64,000 nt of DNA from Rhabditoides inermis (taxonomy: Eukaryota > Nematoda > Chromadorea > Rhabditida > Rhabditidae): NCBI GenBank assembly GCA_963966185.1, contig CAWZYM010000167.1:62001-126000 (forward strand), read 5' to 3'. Under the pieces are notes generated by a model that made no database searches, was not told the DNA's origin, and saw nothing but the letters and a program-made list of their open reading frames with translations. Shown here piece by piece: positions 1-12,228 of the stretch. The first letter of the stretch is position 1, and each line of letters begins with the position of its first letter. Both the position numbers and the translations under genes were made by a program.

Positions 1-231
1 GGACGGACGGAATTTGGATTATCATCAAGAGGCGGGTCTAACAAAGCTCGGCGAGCTCGTAAGCGAGCTCGGCCGGAGTGGAACGAGAGTTCCATAATTG
101 TAGAGGGTGGACAGGACAGAGATCTCCTCTCACGCACAAGCGCACACACGCACACTCTCGAAAGCGATTGGTCATTTCTCACTGCATTTTGAGCGATACC
201 GGATACGAGATCATTTTCACTGACCGCCCGG

Positions 232-305
232 TGTGTGGTCCCGCACAGAAATGAGTATCTTCATATATGTAGTCAATTGTACAAGGCCCGCAACTATCTC
301 CCTGA
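232..305. repeat. Dispersed repeat, copy 1 of 2
   Basis: About 75 bp starting with TGTGTGGTCCCGCAC recurs with roughly 85-90% identity near 4383-4459. Both copies run on through a GAGTATCTTCAT and a CCCGCAACTATCTCCCTGAA stretch. This is a dispersed repeat of unknown class. The rest of 1-1087 shows no convincing exon; the ORFs there are short and unlike any family I know. Confidence 0.6.
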
Positions 306-1087
306 ATTAAATTATATTAATATTAACTCTAGAAGCTGAAAAAACTTGCAAATAACCCTCATTTCCATAAAAATTAGACCGCAAAGCGCACAATTTGACC
401 GGTCGAATGGTCTTGCGCGGGCACAGGCTATTGGGGTCTCAACTGCTGTCTGGTGAAAATTCGACAAATGACTGCCGTACGATGAACGTGAGAAATGCCC
501 TATATCTCACATCAAGTAGCACACAATACCGATTACGTAAATTACGGTGAAATACGGTAAAGTACAGTAATACTGCGCCTACTGCGAGTTCCAATAACAC
601 AAGTTTCGGTAGTTCCGAGGATGCGTACGTGAAATTGGTAGTGCATCCCAATCCCCTGCTTGCGGCTTCTGGGGAAGTTTCGATCTCGGCGGCGGAAGAT
701 CCGTGCTTCGACGATCGATCACGAAGAGACGTCTTCGAAAGTTTCATCGTCTTCGAGGATTCCCCTCCAGTGTCAATGCCGTAGATGTAGAGAGCAAAAT
801 CGTATACCAGTCCGAGTCCGGTTAGTGTCCTCCGCCGCACATAATTGTTCAGGGATCGGAGGAATAACAGAGAAAGGCACGCGACCCACGCTGGCAGAGA
901 AATAAGAACAGTCGTTCATGATCAGGCCCGGAAAGCGCATGCCTTGTCTCTAACGCGAATATACTAAACTACTGTAGTTGCCCCGATCCCCAATCGTTCA
1001 ATATTTGAATGGTTTTACCACGCCGCTCGCCGCTCGACCGCTCTCACGACCTGGACGACTCCTGGCACCGCCACCCTTTCCCCTTAA

Positions 1088-1569
1088 AGAAGGACTCCGG
1101 CGAAGGTGACAGTCGGCTCATAATACCTCACCCCAGTCTCAATCGGGCACAATCTCTCCGCGGCGAGACCAATTTCACTATTTTCTACAGTGTTTCTGTC
1201 ACTGGGTCGGTGGTTGATAAGCGCGGGAAAGCAACGGGAGTGAGGGAGAGTGTGCGTGACCTGCGCGGTTTCTTTCATCTCGTGCCAGCCGGACACACAC
1301 ACAATCGATCAACGAAATGGCGCGAACTCGTATCGACAATTCCGGGCTGCTGCGATTGCGCCTGCCCAGCTGATTGGGGGCGGTCTTGTGGCACTGGCAA
1401 AATGCCGAAATCTTGTGCCCAAACTGGCAGTCAATAGTAATCCTACTGCCGAAAAAATATTCATTATGCAAATTTTGACGAGGAAAAAATTATTTCTTTT
1501 GTAGATATATTCAAATCAAGATTTCCTGCAAATAATGATCCCTAATGTTGTTTTCCGTGGAGGCCTTCT
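1088..1569. mobile_element. TTAA-flanked MITE (piggyBac-type), copy 1
   Basis: The element starts AGAAGGACTCCGG and ends GTGGAGGCCTTCT, so the ends are imperfect inverted repeats. Both sides abut TTAA (1084-1087 and 1570-1573), the usual target duplication of piggyBac elements. No transposase ORF is present. A related copy with the same ends and the same TTAA flanks lies at 44162-44597. The assignment to piggyBac rests on the target site and terminal repeats only. Confidence 0.6.
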
Positions 1570-1574
1570 TTAAC

Positions 1575-1700
1575 GCCCCACAGTGAATCCACAGTATATA
1601 AGCTGCCTCGCAGCTCTCAATAAACAGGAATTTACCATCCGTGTGTTCGGTTGCTTATCATTCATGGCGACCATCTAATCCGACCCTGATCTTCTGAGGA
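1575..1700 (+). mobile_element. LTR-retrotransposon remnant (LTR end plus primer-binding site)
   Basis: The order is TATATAAG (1595-1602), a short GC-rich hairpin, AATAAA (1619-1624), a CA terminus at 1663-1664, and then TGGCGACC (1665-1672). This matches the promoter/R/polyA region of an LTR followed by a primer-binding site of Ty3/gypsy style. No partner LTR or pol gene was found next to it, so it appears to be a fragment. Confidence 0.4.
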
Positions 1701-1941
1701 GATTGCTGTTATTCGATTGTGCTATTCACAGTCATTCTTCATACAGCGGATTCGACCAACACACTTGCCTCATTGCAGTGTGATAGTTGCTACATCACTC
1801 TGCAGTTCCGTTCCTCTCTCAGAGAGACAACGGACACCTTTGATTTCGATCACTGACTCGAGGGAAAACATTGCCATCCTATATTTCGGAGTCACGGAGA
1901 AGAGGAAAAACTAGGACGTTCGCAATTCTCCTTCACACTCA

Positions 1942-2694
1942 CGAGGAGTATCGTTAGGGCCACACCTCGAATTCGAACCAAATTGATAGGATATCTTGGT
2001 TAGAACCCTAGACATCGAAATGTGGTGTTAGAATTTCCGAAACGAGTAATACGTTTCCGGTACGAAAACGTGGAAGGCATGGCCGACTCGATTATGTATT
2101 TATCTCTTCTTCAAGAAAGGCGACTGTCAGGCCGAGAGGTGATCTACCCTGAGCATCTCCACAACCTTCAGCGCTATATCATATTCGCCGACTACAAGAA
2201 GGCATACGACAATGTGGAAATCGACGACGTTTGAGACTTCTCTGGCAGAAGACTGGTGCGAGCTACATACGGCATATGCGAATGGCATCACGACGTTCAT
2301 CACGATCGAAAAAGAGGACGGCAAGGCTGTCTCATAAGAAAAATTGTTCGAAACAGTCGTACCATGTAACATGAGAAGATGACGTTATGATAGTCAAAAA
2401 GTACAAGTCCAGAAAGTATTGGCAAAACAAAAATCATATGAGTGGACTCGAACTCGAGAGGGTCGACTTGGTAGGCTGACGCTTTCGCCACTAGACCACA
2501 GCTGTTCGGTCTCTGATCGCCACGTAGGGCGAGAAGAACGCGGAAATCGAGCATGTACGTTTTCGTACCGGAAACGTATTACTCGCTTAGGAAATTCTAA
2601 TTTCTAACACCACATTTCGATGTCTAGGGTCCTAACTAAGATATCCTATCAATTTGGTTCGAATCCGAGAGTGTGGCCCTAACGACACTCCTCA
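1942..2694. mobile_element. Foldback element i: long inverted repeats, tRNA-like module, RT fragment
   Basis: The ends CGAGGAG and CTCCTCA are flanked by the 3-bp direct repeat TCA (1939-1941 and 2695-2697). About 130 bp at the left end, containing ACGTTTTCGTACCGGAAACG in reverse complement, is repeated inverted at the right end. The right arm carries a tRNA-like module on the minus strand (about 2434-2520). The centre holds a decayed reverse-transcriptase fragment. Element iv at 8772-9700 belongs to the same family. Confidence 0.7.
2074..2260 (+). pseudogene. Reverse-transcriptase fragment inside foldback element i
   Basis: The translation contains EGMADSI and then FADYKKAYDNVE, matching RT motifs of RTE-like LINEs (F-D-E-K-A-F-D-S-V-E). 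The region between the two motifs is missing, and element iv has the same deletion. Frame breaks are present. It is a captured, internally deleted fragment with no coding potential of its own. Confidence 0.6.
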
Positions 2695-2697
2695 TCA

Positions 2698-3870
2698 GAG
2701 ATCGGCTCGTTGTTTCATGTGTGAAACTGTTAACCCTTTTTGAGGTTTTTTACAAGCAGAAGGCATAACCCATAACCCTTTGAACAATTTGACTGACGCA
2801 AACTGACTGAGTCACACTATAGTCACCTATAGCCGTTTCGAAGGACATACAGTATAACCCTTTTCGCAATTTTCAAACATGCAACCCTTTTCGGGAATTC
2901 CAAGAATGTAACAACGAACCTAGCTCTGCTCACACTCACACTCCAACCATTGCTGAAGAACCATTGCAGCAGCCGTTCATTTACGGACACCACCGAGCTC
3001 TATATTCGCTGTTTACCAATACCCACAATCTGACCCACAGATTGCATCTCACAGAAAAACGGATTATGGAAATCCATGCGAGAACCTGTTCTGCTACGGC
3101 TAAAACTATAATACATAGTTTGCAGACAGGATGCCGAACGACACGGCACTGAACAAACGTGCTCTGACACGTGTTCTGAGAGAGATCAGAGACCTCTTGG
3201 ATGATACTCCTACTATCTCTATCAGCTACGACTGGAAGACGGTCAGTCTGCACAAGCTCAATCGGTTGTATCGTCACATCCGTGTTACGTGTTGTACATG
3301 TGCGCCCAAGAGCAATCGCGCTCTCGGGGCTTCATCACACTAACACCTATAACCCCGCCCCTCCGGCTCCGCATATAAGCTGGAAGTCGGAGAACATTGA
3401 AGCCGATTGCAATGACATAAACACGCTTATATCTCCATCGTTATTAGTGTTTGGGAAGGAGAATTTCTCCGCAAGGAATACATTTGCCTCATTAGCTTGC
3501 ACAGGCCGAAGCCGCGCCTCATTTGCATGTCTGACCGAGCCGCACAGCGGCGAGCATGCCGTGGCACGAGCGCCGATGCCTCGGAAGCTATTCTTTCGTG
3601 CTCTCCCCCACTTTAATGCTAATTCTCATTCATGTATACATGAGTGACAACGATACTTGCCAGCTAATTCCGTCACCAATCGACTGTGACGTGTTAATAA
3701 ACATTGTTTGATAAGATAATCATATGATTGGAAACATGAAGTTACGCCCTATCCTCAAGAAAGGATTCAGGTACTCCGAGATCTATATAAGTATGCCTAG
3801 AGTCTCCTTTCTGCTCATCTCAATAATTCCATGCGAGAACAGAATACTACAGTGCTCGACTGTAAAGCTA
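2698..3870. other. No supported gene
   Basis: This stretch has several short ORFs. One (3131-3343, +) begins MPNDTALNK and is moderately charged, but I cannot tie it to a family, and no splice-consistent neighbours were found. It may be part of an unrecognised repeat. Confidence 0.4.
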
Positions 3871-3871
3871 T

Positions 3872-4018
3872 CTTCAAGATGCAAACGGAATGTTTGGCAA
3901 TTTGAAAATGTACGCAAAACGAAACTGTTTTACAGCCAAAATCCATTTTGTTCGGCCGATTTCTGCAACATTTTGTTTTTTGAGAGGTTTTTGTTAACAT
4001 TCCGTTTGCATCTTGAAG
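3872..4018. repeat. Short inverted repeat (small MITE or hairpin)
   Basis: CTTCAAGATGCAAACGGAAT at 3872 onward (23 bp in total) is repeated exactly in reverse complement at 3996-4018, about 100 bp away. This is a small palindromic element that would form a stem-loop if transcribed. Its class is unknown. Confidence 0.65.
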
Positions 4019-4382
4019 ATTGCATAAGAAGCATGATCGTTTTTTTTTTTGCAGCGGCCGCAGTTGGCGCGCTTCTTACCACCTATCGAAGGCAATATCG
4101 ATCGAAACGATCGGGAGTGCAGGCGCAACCAATGGAGGGCAGATTGTACCCCCTCTTGCTCTGGTTTAGCCCAGCATAGAGACAGCAGAACACTGTGACA
4201 CACTACTACCCTGAAGAGAAGAGCGAAACCCGCAAGCAGAGAGTGATGGAAGTGAGAGAAGGCCTACACAAAAAATGGCTTGCTAAATGCACTCGCAAGT
4301 GACTGACATCATCCGAGTACAAGTACTACGGAATAGCCGTAACAAAACGACCAGCAAACAAACCAAAAAACCGAATGTCCGC

Positions 4383-4459
4383 TGTGTGGTCCCGCACGGA
4401 AAATGAGTATCTTCATTTCTGTAGTCAAATGTAATAGACCCGCAACTATCTCCCTGAAG
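4383..4459. repeat. Dispersed repeat, copy 2 of 2
   Basis: Second copy of the repeat at 232-305, same orientation, with small substitutions. The DNA from here to 5232 is AT-rich and shows no supported exon. A tRNA-like module on the minus strand may lie near 4905-4965, but it is too decayed to call. Confidence 0.6.
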
Positions 4460-5232
4460 TTAAAACTGTTCCCGAGAATTCTATCTATCCCTATCGACTA
4501 TCTATCCCTATCGATTCTCCTCGGCGATTTTTGATAACTTGATCGGAGATAACGATCGAGAACCTTCAAATTATGACATTTTTGTAGTGATTTACGCCAA
4601 GAGAAAAAACTGTCTTCAAAGTTGACCGATTTGCATTAAATTTTTAATATGTTCTACACAGAAGACATACTGACAGAATGCCCTCATTAGATTTTCGTGT
4701 TCGTTACAGTACTGGGGCACAAAAACTCCAAATTTTTGCATTTTTTTTTTGTCTTTCCAGTTCACTCATGTCTAGAAGCTAGCCGATAAGGCGTACGATG
4801 AAATTGGGGAATATCTATATGTCCTATAGTAAGGTGTATGAAAACGATGTGAATGAAAACAGATGGTTGGTTGGTTCCTAGTTCCTATAGATTGTATGAA
4901 ATACTAGAAATCGAACGACATCACACCACGAACCACTAACGCCACTTGCCCCACTTTGTCGGCAAGAGAAATTTTGAGAATTGCAGACTTTTTCTACAAA
5001 AGGCTCGATTTTTCCCAACATTCAAATATCAACAGTCAAGTTTTGATCGAAACATCCACCGACGGTTAAAGTGAATTAGTAAATGAACATGGGAATTGCG
5101 TTTTTAGTACACAATACCATGCCTATATGCCAAAAATTTAAGTGGAGACCGGCCTGATAAATTCGGTGAAAAATGAACTAATAAATAGTTTTAGAACTAT
5201 TCTGCTACAAAAATTATAAACAACTATTTCAG

Positions 5233-6926
5233 ATATCTTCCTACTCGATCAGGGACGAGTGACAGTTGGACAAGAGGGCAAATACATTCATGCGAGTCGG
5301 GTGAGCCTGGGATCCAGTGGAGAGGTGGAGAGTGCTCCGGTGATCTGCACCCAGGTGTGTATCAAAAAACTTTTCTACAACGCTAATTAAGTTTAGTTAA
5401 CGGTAAATACTTTTGAATGAGAATTATTCAATAATTGAACTGTATGTAAAAACAAACTTTTGAATCGAAAATCGAATACGTTTTTAGAAAGACACGCCTG
5501 GGTCTTTCAGTCTTTTTTAATGAAAATACAACGACTAAACTTCTTTTCGAAGCTTATTTTTATGGTATCAATCCAAAAACCAAAAAAATTGTGATTATGA
5601 CAGTCAAATAATCCAATCGGTAAAGTTTTATTTTCATAACTGCGGTGTTTGTTGAAAAAATAGGAGTGGAACTTCCAAACGAACTTGCACCATTACGCCC
5701 CTAAAGAGCAAAACGAACTTGCACCATTACGCCCCTAAACCCTGTAGAGCAATGTTATTCCTACTTCCAGTCTTCCTACTTCCAACATGAATAGTTTGTT
5801 GAACGAAATACGGTTTCGATGTCACTTATGAAACCTCACTAGAACGATAATGAATTTTTGTGATAGTTGTCACAATTTTTCAGAATGTTGTATCTTGATG
5901 TTACAGTTACAAGTTACAACTAAACGCGAGGCAAAGCAAGAGAATGTCGGTACCAAACCCACGTCGGTTCCAAACCCCTGTCTGCTCACAATCACGTGAA
6001 GTGTTGTGATGTCACAGTGGCGGTTTCGGCTCATATTGTGCAACAGACAATTTTTGGATTTTTCGTGATAAATTTTATTTCCGGTTGCTTAAACATGTGG
6101 GCGATTTTGCAAGTCGTCTACTCATCTATGGCGGTCTATCAACAGACTGAGTGGCAGAGTGTTGTGGTGTACCGCGTGTCAAGCGAGTGGCGCAGGTTCT
6201 ATCCCTGCTGCTGCATAAGGTTTTTATTTTGACTTGTAGAATTTTGTGCTCACAGACTAGGCATCAAAAGTACTACATACATGCATGAAAATAGAACTTT
6301 AAAAAATTCTCAAAGTAATGATCAAACTGAAAAAAACATACGTCAGTGGATATAATTTCAGGATGACAGCAACCAATAACTAATTTTTCGCTGCGTATTT
6401 TATTAATGATCAAAGAAAAAAAATTTTCCAAATGTTAAGTCCGAAATTAATTGATTAACCAGCAAACGTTATGCAGCAGAAGGAATAGAACCGGCGTCAC
6501 TCGATTGTGTTTGTCACACCGTACACAGTACACTACACCACTCGGCCACCCGGTCTGTTCATAAACCGCTACAGAAGAGTACGCGACACGTAAAGTCGCC
6601 TCACACGTTCAAGAAACCGGAAACAAAACGTAATGCCCGAAATTTCCGGCTATTGATATGGGACCCCTTGTGCTGTCCCCGTGCACAAAATGCCACTGTG
6701 GCATCACCAACACTCCTTGTAAGCAAGCTCGCTAATCATTACTTAGGCGATGCTGCCAATGGTAGAATGGCCATGCCAAAGTGTTTCGCGAAACATCTAA
6801 ATGCCTAACTTTCAGGCCAGGGGAATTCCCGTAGACTACTTTGTCAGCGCAGACGCAGATCAAATTAGATTTTTATAGCTTACAAATATATTGGAGAACT
6901 AAAATGCACTGAAATAAAAAAGATTA

Positions 6927-6972
<46 letters not shown>

Positions 6973-9900
6973 ATTTTACAGGGACCATTGGACGAAACAA
7001 TGGATGATTTCTGGCAGATGGTTTTCTACGAGAAGGTGGGTCGATTCAATACAATTAAAAAAATAGACTTGCGTGAAAGTAGAGTCTGTTTTGCGCTACA
7101 TACTGCAAAAAACGCATGTATTTTTCTAGTCGATGTGATAAATAAACATATTTGTTTTTTTCTGCCATAAAATAATGAGATAAATTGTGCCACTTTTGCA
7201 AATTAACTTTGAAATCTACTACGGCTAAAATCTAAAACTTTGCGTGGGTACCCATGGTCGAACTCGAACCTGCAGATCGCTATTTGCTAATAAGGAGTGT
7301 TGGTTAGATCACAGAAGCCGATTGGAACCAAACTGATATCAGAGATACCCTATGGGGTCCCCCATTCGAAATCCGTTTTCAAATCCACATGACCGGCCAT
7401 ACGTTTCGAGATAGTTAGGTTTCAAATTTTGAAGCTAAATCGTGGGTTTCAAACAACAGCGGCGGCCTAGTGGATAGAATGGTCGTCTGTCAAGTGATCG
7501 TGTGTCGGTTCGCACCCTGTCGATGCATTTTATTTTGTCGACACTTTCCGGACAGGTATTTTTCTGTTTCAACGGTTGAAACTACGTATGGTGAGAGAAT
7601 TATGTGGAGGTCTTCGTGGCTTCGTGCTTCTTTTATGAAAAAAATAATATTTTATCGATCGTAATTATCTTGTAAATATGTTGAATAGTAAATACAATCG
7701 TTCCATTTTTGAAAAAAATGGTTAGAAGCAATTCTACATCCATTGTCCAATTGTCCAAAAAAGCACAAGTCCGAAAAGCGTTGGCGAAATAAAGTACGTC
7801 GGGTGCGAACCCACACCCTGTTTCACATCCAGCGCGAACAGAGTGACGAGCCGCAAAAGCAATCCACACGGTTTAGCTCCAAAATTTTAAACGTAAATAT
7901 CTCGTCACCATCGGCTTCTGTGAATCAACACTCCTTGTAAGCGAGAGTGTTACCACTACGCCACACGTGGTCATGTGAGAGACACTGCGAATTAGAGATA
8001 TGAACGCCAAGTGAAATCTGCAGTCTGCATCGTCATAACCGTCTGCCTCACTTGTTTTACGCGCTATTGCCGAGAGGCCGAAGGCTGACTCTCCGTCTTC
8101 CTCTGATCTACCCCACCGCGCGCAACTTATTGCGAGCATAGAACTATACTGACAAGGACAGTGTCCCTGGTCTTCGGCTCACGTTGAAGTACTGAAATCC
8201 TCTTTCCTCTTTTACAAGGCAAGTTATAGCCAAAAACGTGAATCGCGCTCTCGAATGCCTTTCTGAAAATATAATTTTCTGTGCATTTTCTATTCTATAT
8301 TAACTAAGACGTGCTCCTTAGGAAAAATGATCATATACAACATTGAGCAGTAGACGAAAGCTTTCGAAATATGCATTCAGATTGAAAATACGAGTGAAGG
8401 GCCTGAACACCTTCCCTTGTGGGAGCAATTACTACTTGAGAGATACTGTCACACACATATTTTCCACACTCGCATACGTAAAAGAAATAAATCATGAAAC
8501 TTCATTCTTGCAATCAAGAATCAAGTTCGGTTGTGAGGTGTGTGTATTCCATGACCACTGAACTAAAGCGTCAAAAAATAGGCAACTGGGTCGTCATAAA
8601 ACAAAAAAAAAAGATTAATTAGGAACCAATATCCAAGCAAAATTGACTTTTACGGGAACTACGAGCAAGGTACAACGATTCGGATACAACAGTTATGACG
8701 CGACTTGAGTAGAAAGAGCATCTAATCAATGATATATCGCGTAACATAAGGGCGCTTGTAAAAATAACTGACGAGGAGTGTCGTTAGGGCCACACCCTCG
8801 GATTCAAACCAAATTGATAGGGTATCTTAGTTAGGACCCTAGACATCGAATTGTGGTGTTAGAAATTCCTAAAAGAATAATACGTTTCCGGTACGAAAAC
8901 GTACAGGCTCGATTTTCGCGTTCCTCTCGCCATCTACAGCGGTCAAAGACCGAGCCGTTGTGGCCTAGTGGCGAAAGCGTCTGCCTGCCAAGCTGACCCT
9001 CTCGAGTTCGATTCCGCGCACATGCTTTTTGTTTTGCCAACACTTTCGGAAGATCGTCTCGCTGTTCAACCGCTGTTTGGAAAGAAGAGAAGTGACGGAG
9101 GGCATGACCGACTCGATTATTTCTGTCCTCTTCAAGAAGGGTGACTGTCAGGACGCCGAGAGATCATCTACCCTTTGCATCTTCACAGCCTTCAACTCTA
9201 TACTATATTTGCCGACTACGAGAAGGCATACGACAGTGTGGAGCACGACGCTGTGTTAGACTTCTTTGGCAGAAAACGGATCGGATGCGAGCTACATACG
9301 GCAGATGCGAGTGGCTACGTCACTACGTTTGAAAGCCGGCATGTGTGAAATTGTGAATTTAAAAAAATTGAAAAATTGAACCCAAGTAAAATTGGCGGTA
9401 TGGCAGTCAAAAAGTACAAGTCCAGAAAGTGTTGGCAAAACCAAAAGAATGTGCGCGGGATCGAACTCGAGAGGATCAGCTTGGCAAGCAGACGCTTTCG
9501 CCACTAGGCCACACTGGCTCGGTCTTTGACCGCTGTAGATGGCGAAAGGAACGCGAAAATCGAGCCTGTATGTTTTCGTACCGGAAACGTATTATTCGTT
9601 TAGGAATTTCTAACACCACAATTTGATGTCTAGGGTCCTAACTAAGATACCCTATCAATTTGGTTTGATTCCGAGGGTGTGGCCCTAACGACTCTCCTCG
9701 TGAGTGAGATGCGATGCGGAGAGAGTACTCACACAATCAAAAAATAGTGCTCATATACTCATATATCGCATAGGAAAACCTCCGACCATTGCGAGAGTCA
9801 CACAATGTAATGTATACCTTATCTACATAAAGTCCTCTCCAATTTTCCAGGAGCACAATTTGCGCGCAAGCACGTTGCACAGGCTGTGACATAGATTTTA

Positions 9901-11335
9901 TGAGATCCGCATCATCTCTAATGGATAGAGCATCGATCACTGATCACTTCAGTAAATTCCAGATTGCGCTGCTTGCGCGCGACCGGTGCATATACAACTA
10001 TGGCGCGCGAATGGTTCGGGGATATTTGAACTTGAGAAATGGCGGGAACTTTACTACGAGTAGACATTGTAACGTGACGAAACACTATCGCAGCACATCA
10101 TCGAACAGAAAAAAAGAAGAAAACACACACACAAATGATTGTGTTGTTTCTGAATTTCAATGAATACTGCAACCTGCACAACTAATTATCCGTCACTCAG
10201 TACATACACAGTGATTAGTTAGTACTGTACATCGAAAAACACGGTTTTCATGACAAGTAACATTCTAAAAATTCGAATGCGAACTCGTGAACGTCAACGT
10301 AACATACAACCTGAATAGGTCGGCACCATCGTGCAGTTATGCCAGTGGACAGAGAACGGCCGCGAGAAGTGCGCATCGTACTTCGCGGAGAAGGAGGGGG
10401 AAAAGGTGGTAGTGAAGGACACGGACATCGTCGTCACTACGAGAAGCGTCACCTTCGAGAAGGGACTGATCACCACGCGACTCGAATGTGTTCGACGCGG
10501 AGAGAAGCTGATCGTATGCCACTACGGCATTCGTTGCTGGTAAGGAGAACAGGAGAGATGTGGTAGAGCAACTAGTGCGCGGAATAAGAGAAGGAGTGAT
10601 AAAGATGGAAATGAGAAGAAAGAGAGACATTTAGGGGTGACCACTCGATCCCAAAACAGAAGTACCTGGGTTGTGTTGCGGCGGTGGCTGCGAAAATCTC
10701 CGAGGAGAGCATCAAGAAGCGGCAGTGCATCGTACACTGCAGTGCGGGTGTGAGTAGAGGAGACAGAAAGAGAGAGAGGAAGGGAGGAGGAAGCGGATAG
10801 CGCGGAAGAGAGAGACGGGGAGAAATGAGTAATGGATCGGATCGGAGTGCTTAAGGTTGGTCGCACCGGAGCGATGGCTTGCGCGGCCGCTGCCATCAAG
10901 ATTGTGGAGAGCAAGCAGAAGAAGAGGATCTCTCCCTCACAGATTATGGAGAACGTTAGGGGTCGGTTTTACAGAACGAAGGTGTTACTTTTGATTCTGT
11001 TTAGCGCAGCGGTGGGGCAGCGTGCAGAACTCCCGGCAGCTGGCCGTCGTGGCCGCCATCGTCCTTCACCATGGAATCTCTCACGGGAATCTCAACAAGG
11101 ACGAAATCGAGATGGTGAGTCGTGTGCGCGTGGGAGAGAGAGGGGGGAGGAGGTGAGAGAGAATTTACAGGCGACGCGCACTCTGAGCACGTATGATGAA
11201 GAGATGTCGCGATTGAAGGAGGAGGAACACAAGAAGAGGCCCGCGCGTAAGGCTAAGAAACCAACGGAGAAACACGCGAAGCCGAGGGGAGAGTGCGAGT
11301 GGGAAGAGTTGCTGGAAGACACACAGGACGTCTAG
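5233..11335 (+). CDS. Protein tyrosine phosphatase, nematode expanded type (7 visible exons)
   Basis: Exons: 5233-5354, 6982-7035, 10319-10539, 10633-10749, 10856-10961, 11005-11114, 11171-11335 (stop TAG). All junctions are GT-AG. The PTP motifs appear in order: LLDQGRV then YIHAS; ICTQ|GPLDETMDDFWQMV; VQLCQWTENGREKCASYF; the WPD loop as WGDHSIP, with its acid Asp kept; the P-loop HCSAG|VGRTGA, split by an intron, with nucleophile Cys and Arg present; then QRWGSVQNSRQ. The C-terminus is a short basic/acidic tail. The phase shows at least one exon lies upstream of 5233, and I could not locate it. No signal peptide or membrane segment is visible in the exons seen. This ENG-x-EKCA type is typical of the many nematode PTPs, several of which are sperm-expressed (family knowledge). 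Introns 1 and 2 hold foldback elements ii-iv. AATAAA follows at about 11518. Confidence 0.88.
5990..6730. mobile_element. Foldback element ii with inward-facing tRNA-like modules
   Basis: The left arm (about 5990-6230) and right arm (about 6470-6730) are imperfect reverse complements; for example GTGATGTCACAGTGGC on the left matches GTGATGCCACAGTGGC read from the right. The left arm has a plus-strand tRNA-like module near 6140-6215 (B box GGTTCTATCCC). The right arm has a minus-strand one near 6485-6560. The exact ends are uncertain. It lies in PTP intron 1. Confidence 0.55.
6933..6969. repeat. (TA)n microsatellite
   Basis: An uninterrupted TA run lies just upstream of the acceptor for PTP exon 2 (6982). 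Confidence 0.95.
7245..7990. mobile_element. Foldback element iii with inward-facing tRNA-like modules
   Basis: The left arm about 7245-7560 and right arm about 7740-7990 are reverse complements with mismatches: AAATTTTGAAGCTAAATCGTG on the left corresponds to AAATTTTGGAGCTAAACCGTG read from the right. The left module runs plus (about 7460-7533, GGCCTAGTGG then GGTTCGCACC). The right runs minus (about 7790-7860). It shares the terminal AAGGAGTGTTG string with element ii. It lies in PTP intron 2. Confidence 0.6.
8772..9700. mobile_element. Foldback element iv: about 290-bp inverted arms, paired tRNA-like modules, RT core
   Basis: The termini CGAGGAGTGTCG and CGACTCTCCTCG are flanked by the 3-bp direct repeat TGA (8769-8771, 9701-9703). 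The arms are near-perfect reverse complements for about 290 bp. Each arm has a tRNA-like module pointing inward: plus at about 8948-9022 (A box TGGCCTAGTGG, B box GAGTTCGATTCC) and minus at about 9447-9520. The anticodon-loop region CTGCCAA resembles tRNA-Gly. The central 9030-9330 is an RT fragment. It lies in PTP intron 2. Confidence 0.8.
9035..9320 (+). pseudogene. Internally deleted RTE-like RT fragment inside foldback element iv
   Basis: The translation reads FNRCLERREV-EGMTDSIISVLFKKGDCQ, the LINE RT region before the NYRPI motif. It jumps, after a deletion, to FADYEKAYDSVEHDAV, which belongs about 60 residues further on in intact RTE proteins. Element i shows the same junction, so the deletion predates the spread of the family. 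Confidence 0.7.
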
Positions 11336-11927
11336 AAAAATCACTACCCACCGTATGATCTCATACTATAGAGACCTGTTTATCTGTATGTCATGAGACC
11401 CAAGTTGGCACTAGCATGTTATGCGCGCTGACTTTGCACACAAAGGCGCGATTTGTATTTATTTATCGTTGTAATATTTTAATCGATGTTTTGAAACGGA
11501 TAGATGTTCGAGTTTTGAATAAACATTCTTTCGCATCCTTTTCTCTGTCAGAGTTTCATACAAAACGGTGAAGGTGTTATTGCGTGATGTCGTGTAACCA
11601 GGATAATTGGTTGTCGAGGTATACTAGTTAAAAGTTTCCTCGAAAACCAATACTCAAAGCGACACGATAAACAACTGATACAACAACACCAATGATAAAT
11701 ACAAAGCAAATCGCGGAATCTGAAAGAAATTCGAAAAGATAATAAACCAAGATAGTGCTCCATGTGCGTTGTATACATAACAGAGATAGAAGAGAGTCAG
11801 TAGGTTATACGATATCGTTAGAGCGCGATATTGATTTGCTGCTTGCTGACGATTTTGCTGTGTATACTTTGTTCTTGTTTGATTTTATAATGTTTTGCAT
11901 GTGTATATTTTGGGGTACTTTTTTTAG
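11336..11927. other. Intergenic DNA between PTP and EARS2
   Basis: Contains the AATAAA signal of the phosphatase gene near 11518. No exon could be supported. The first exon of the synthetase, with its mitochondrial leader, may lie here but was not recognised. Confidence 0.5.
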
Positions 11928-12060
11928 ATATTGATAGGTGTTGATAAGACCATTATCTCACACTTGCTGGCCACTGCGGTGCACGCGGCAAGGCTCATCG
12001 GCGCGAGTCCGACGCGAGTTATTATTTACGTATGTTTAGTGAATCTTGTTTTTTTTTTAA

Positions 12061-12228
<168 letters not shown>

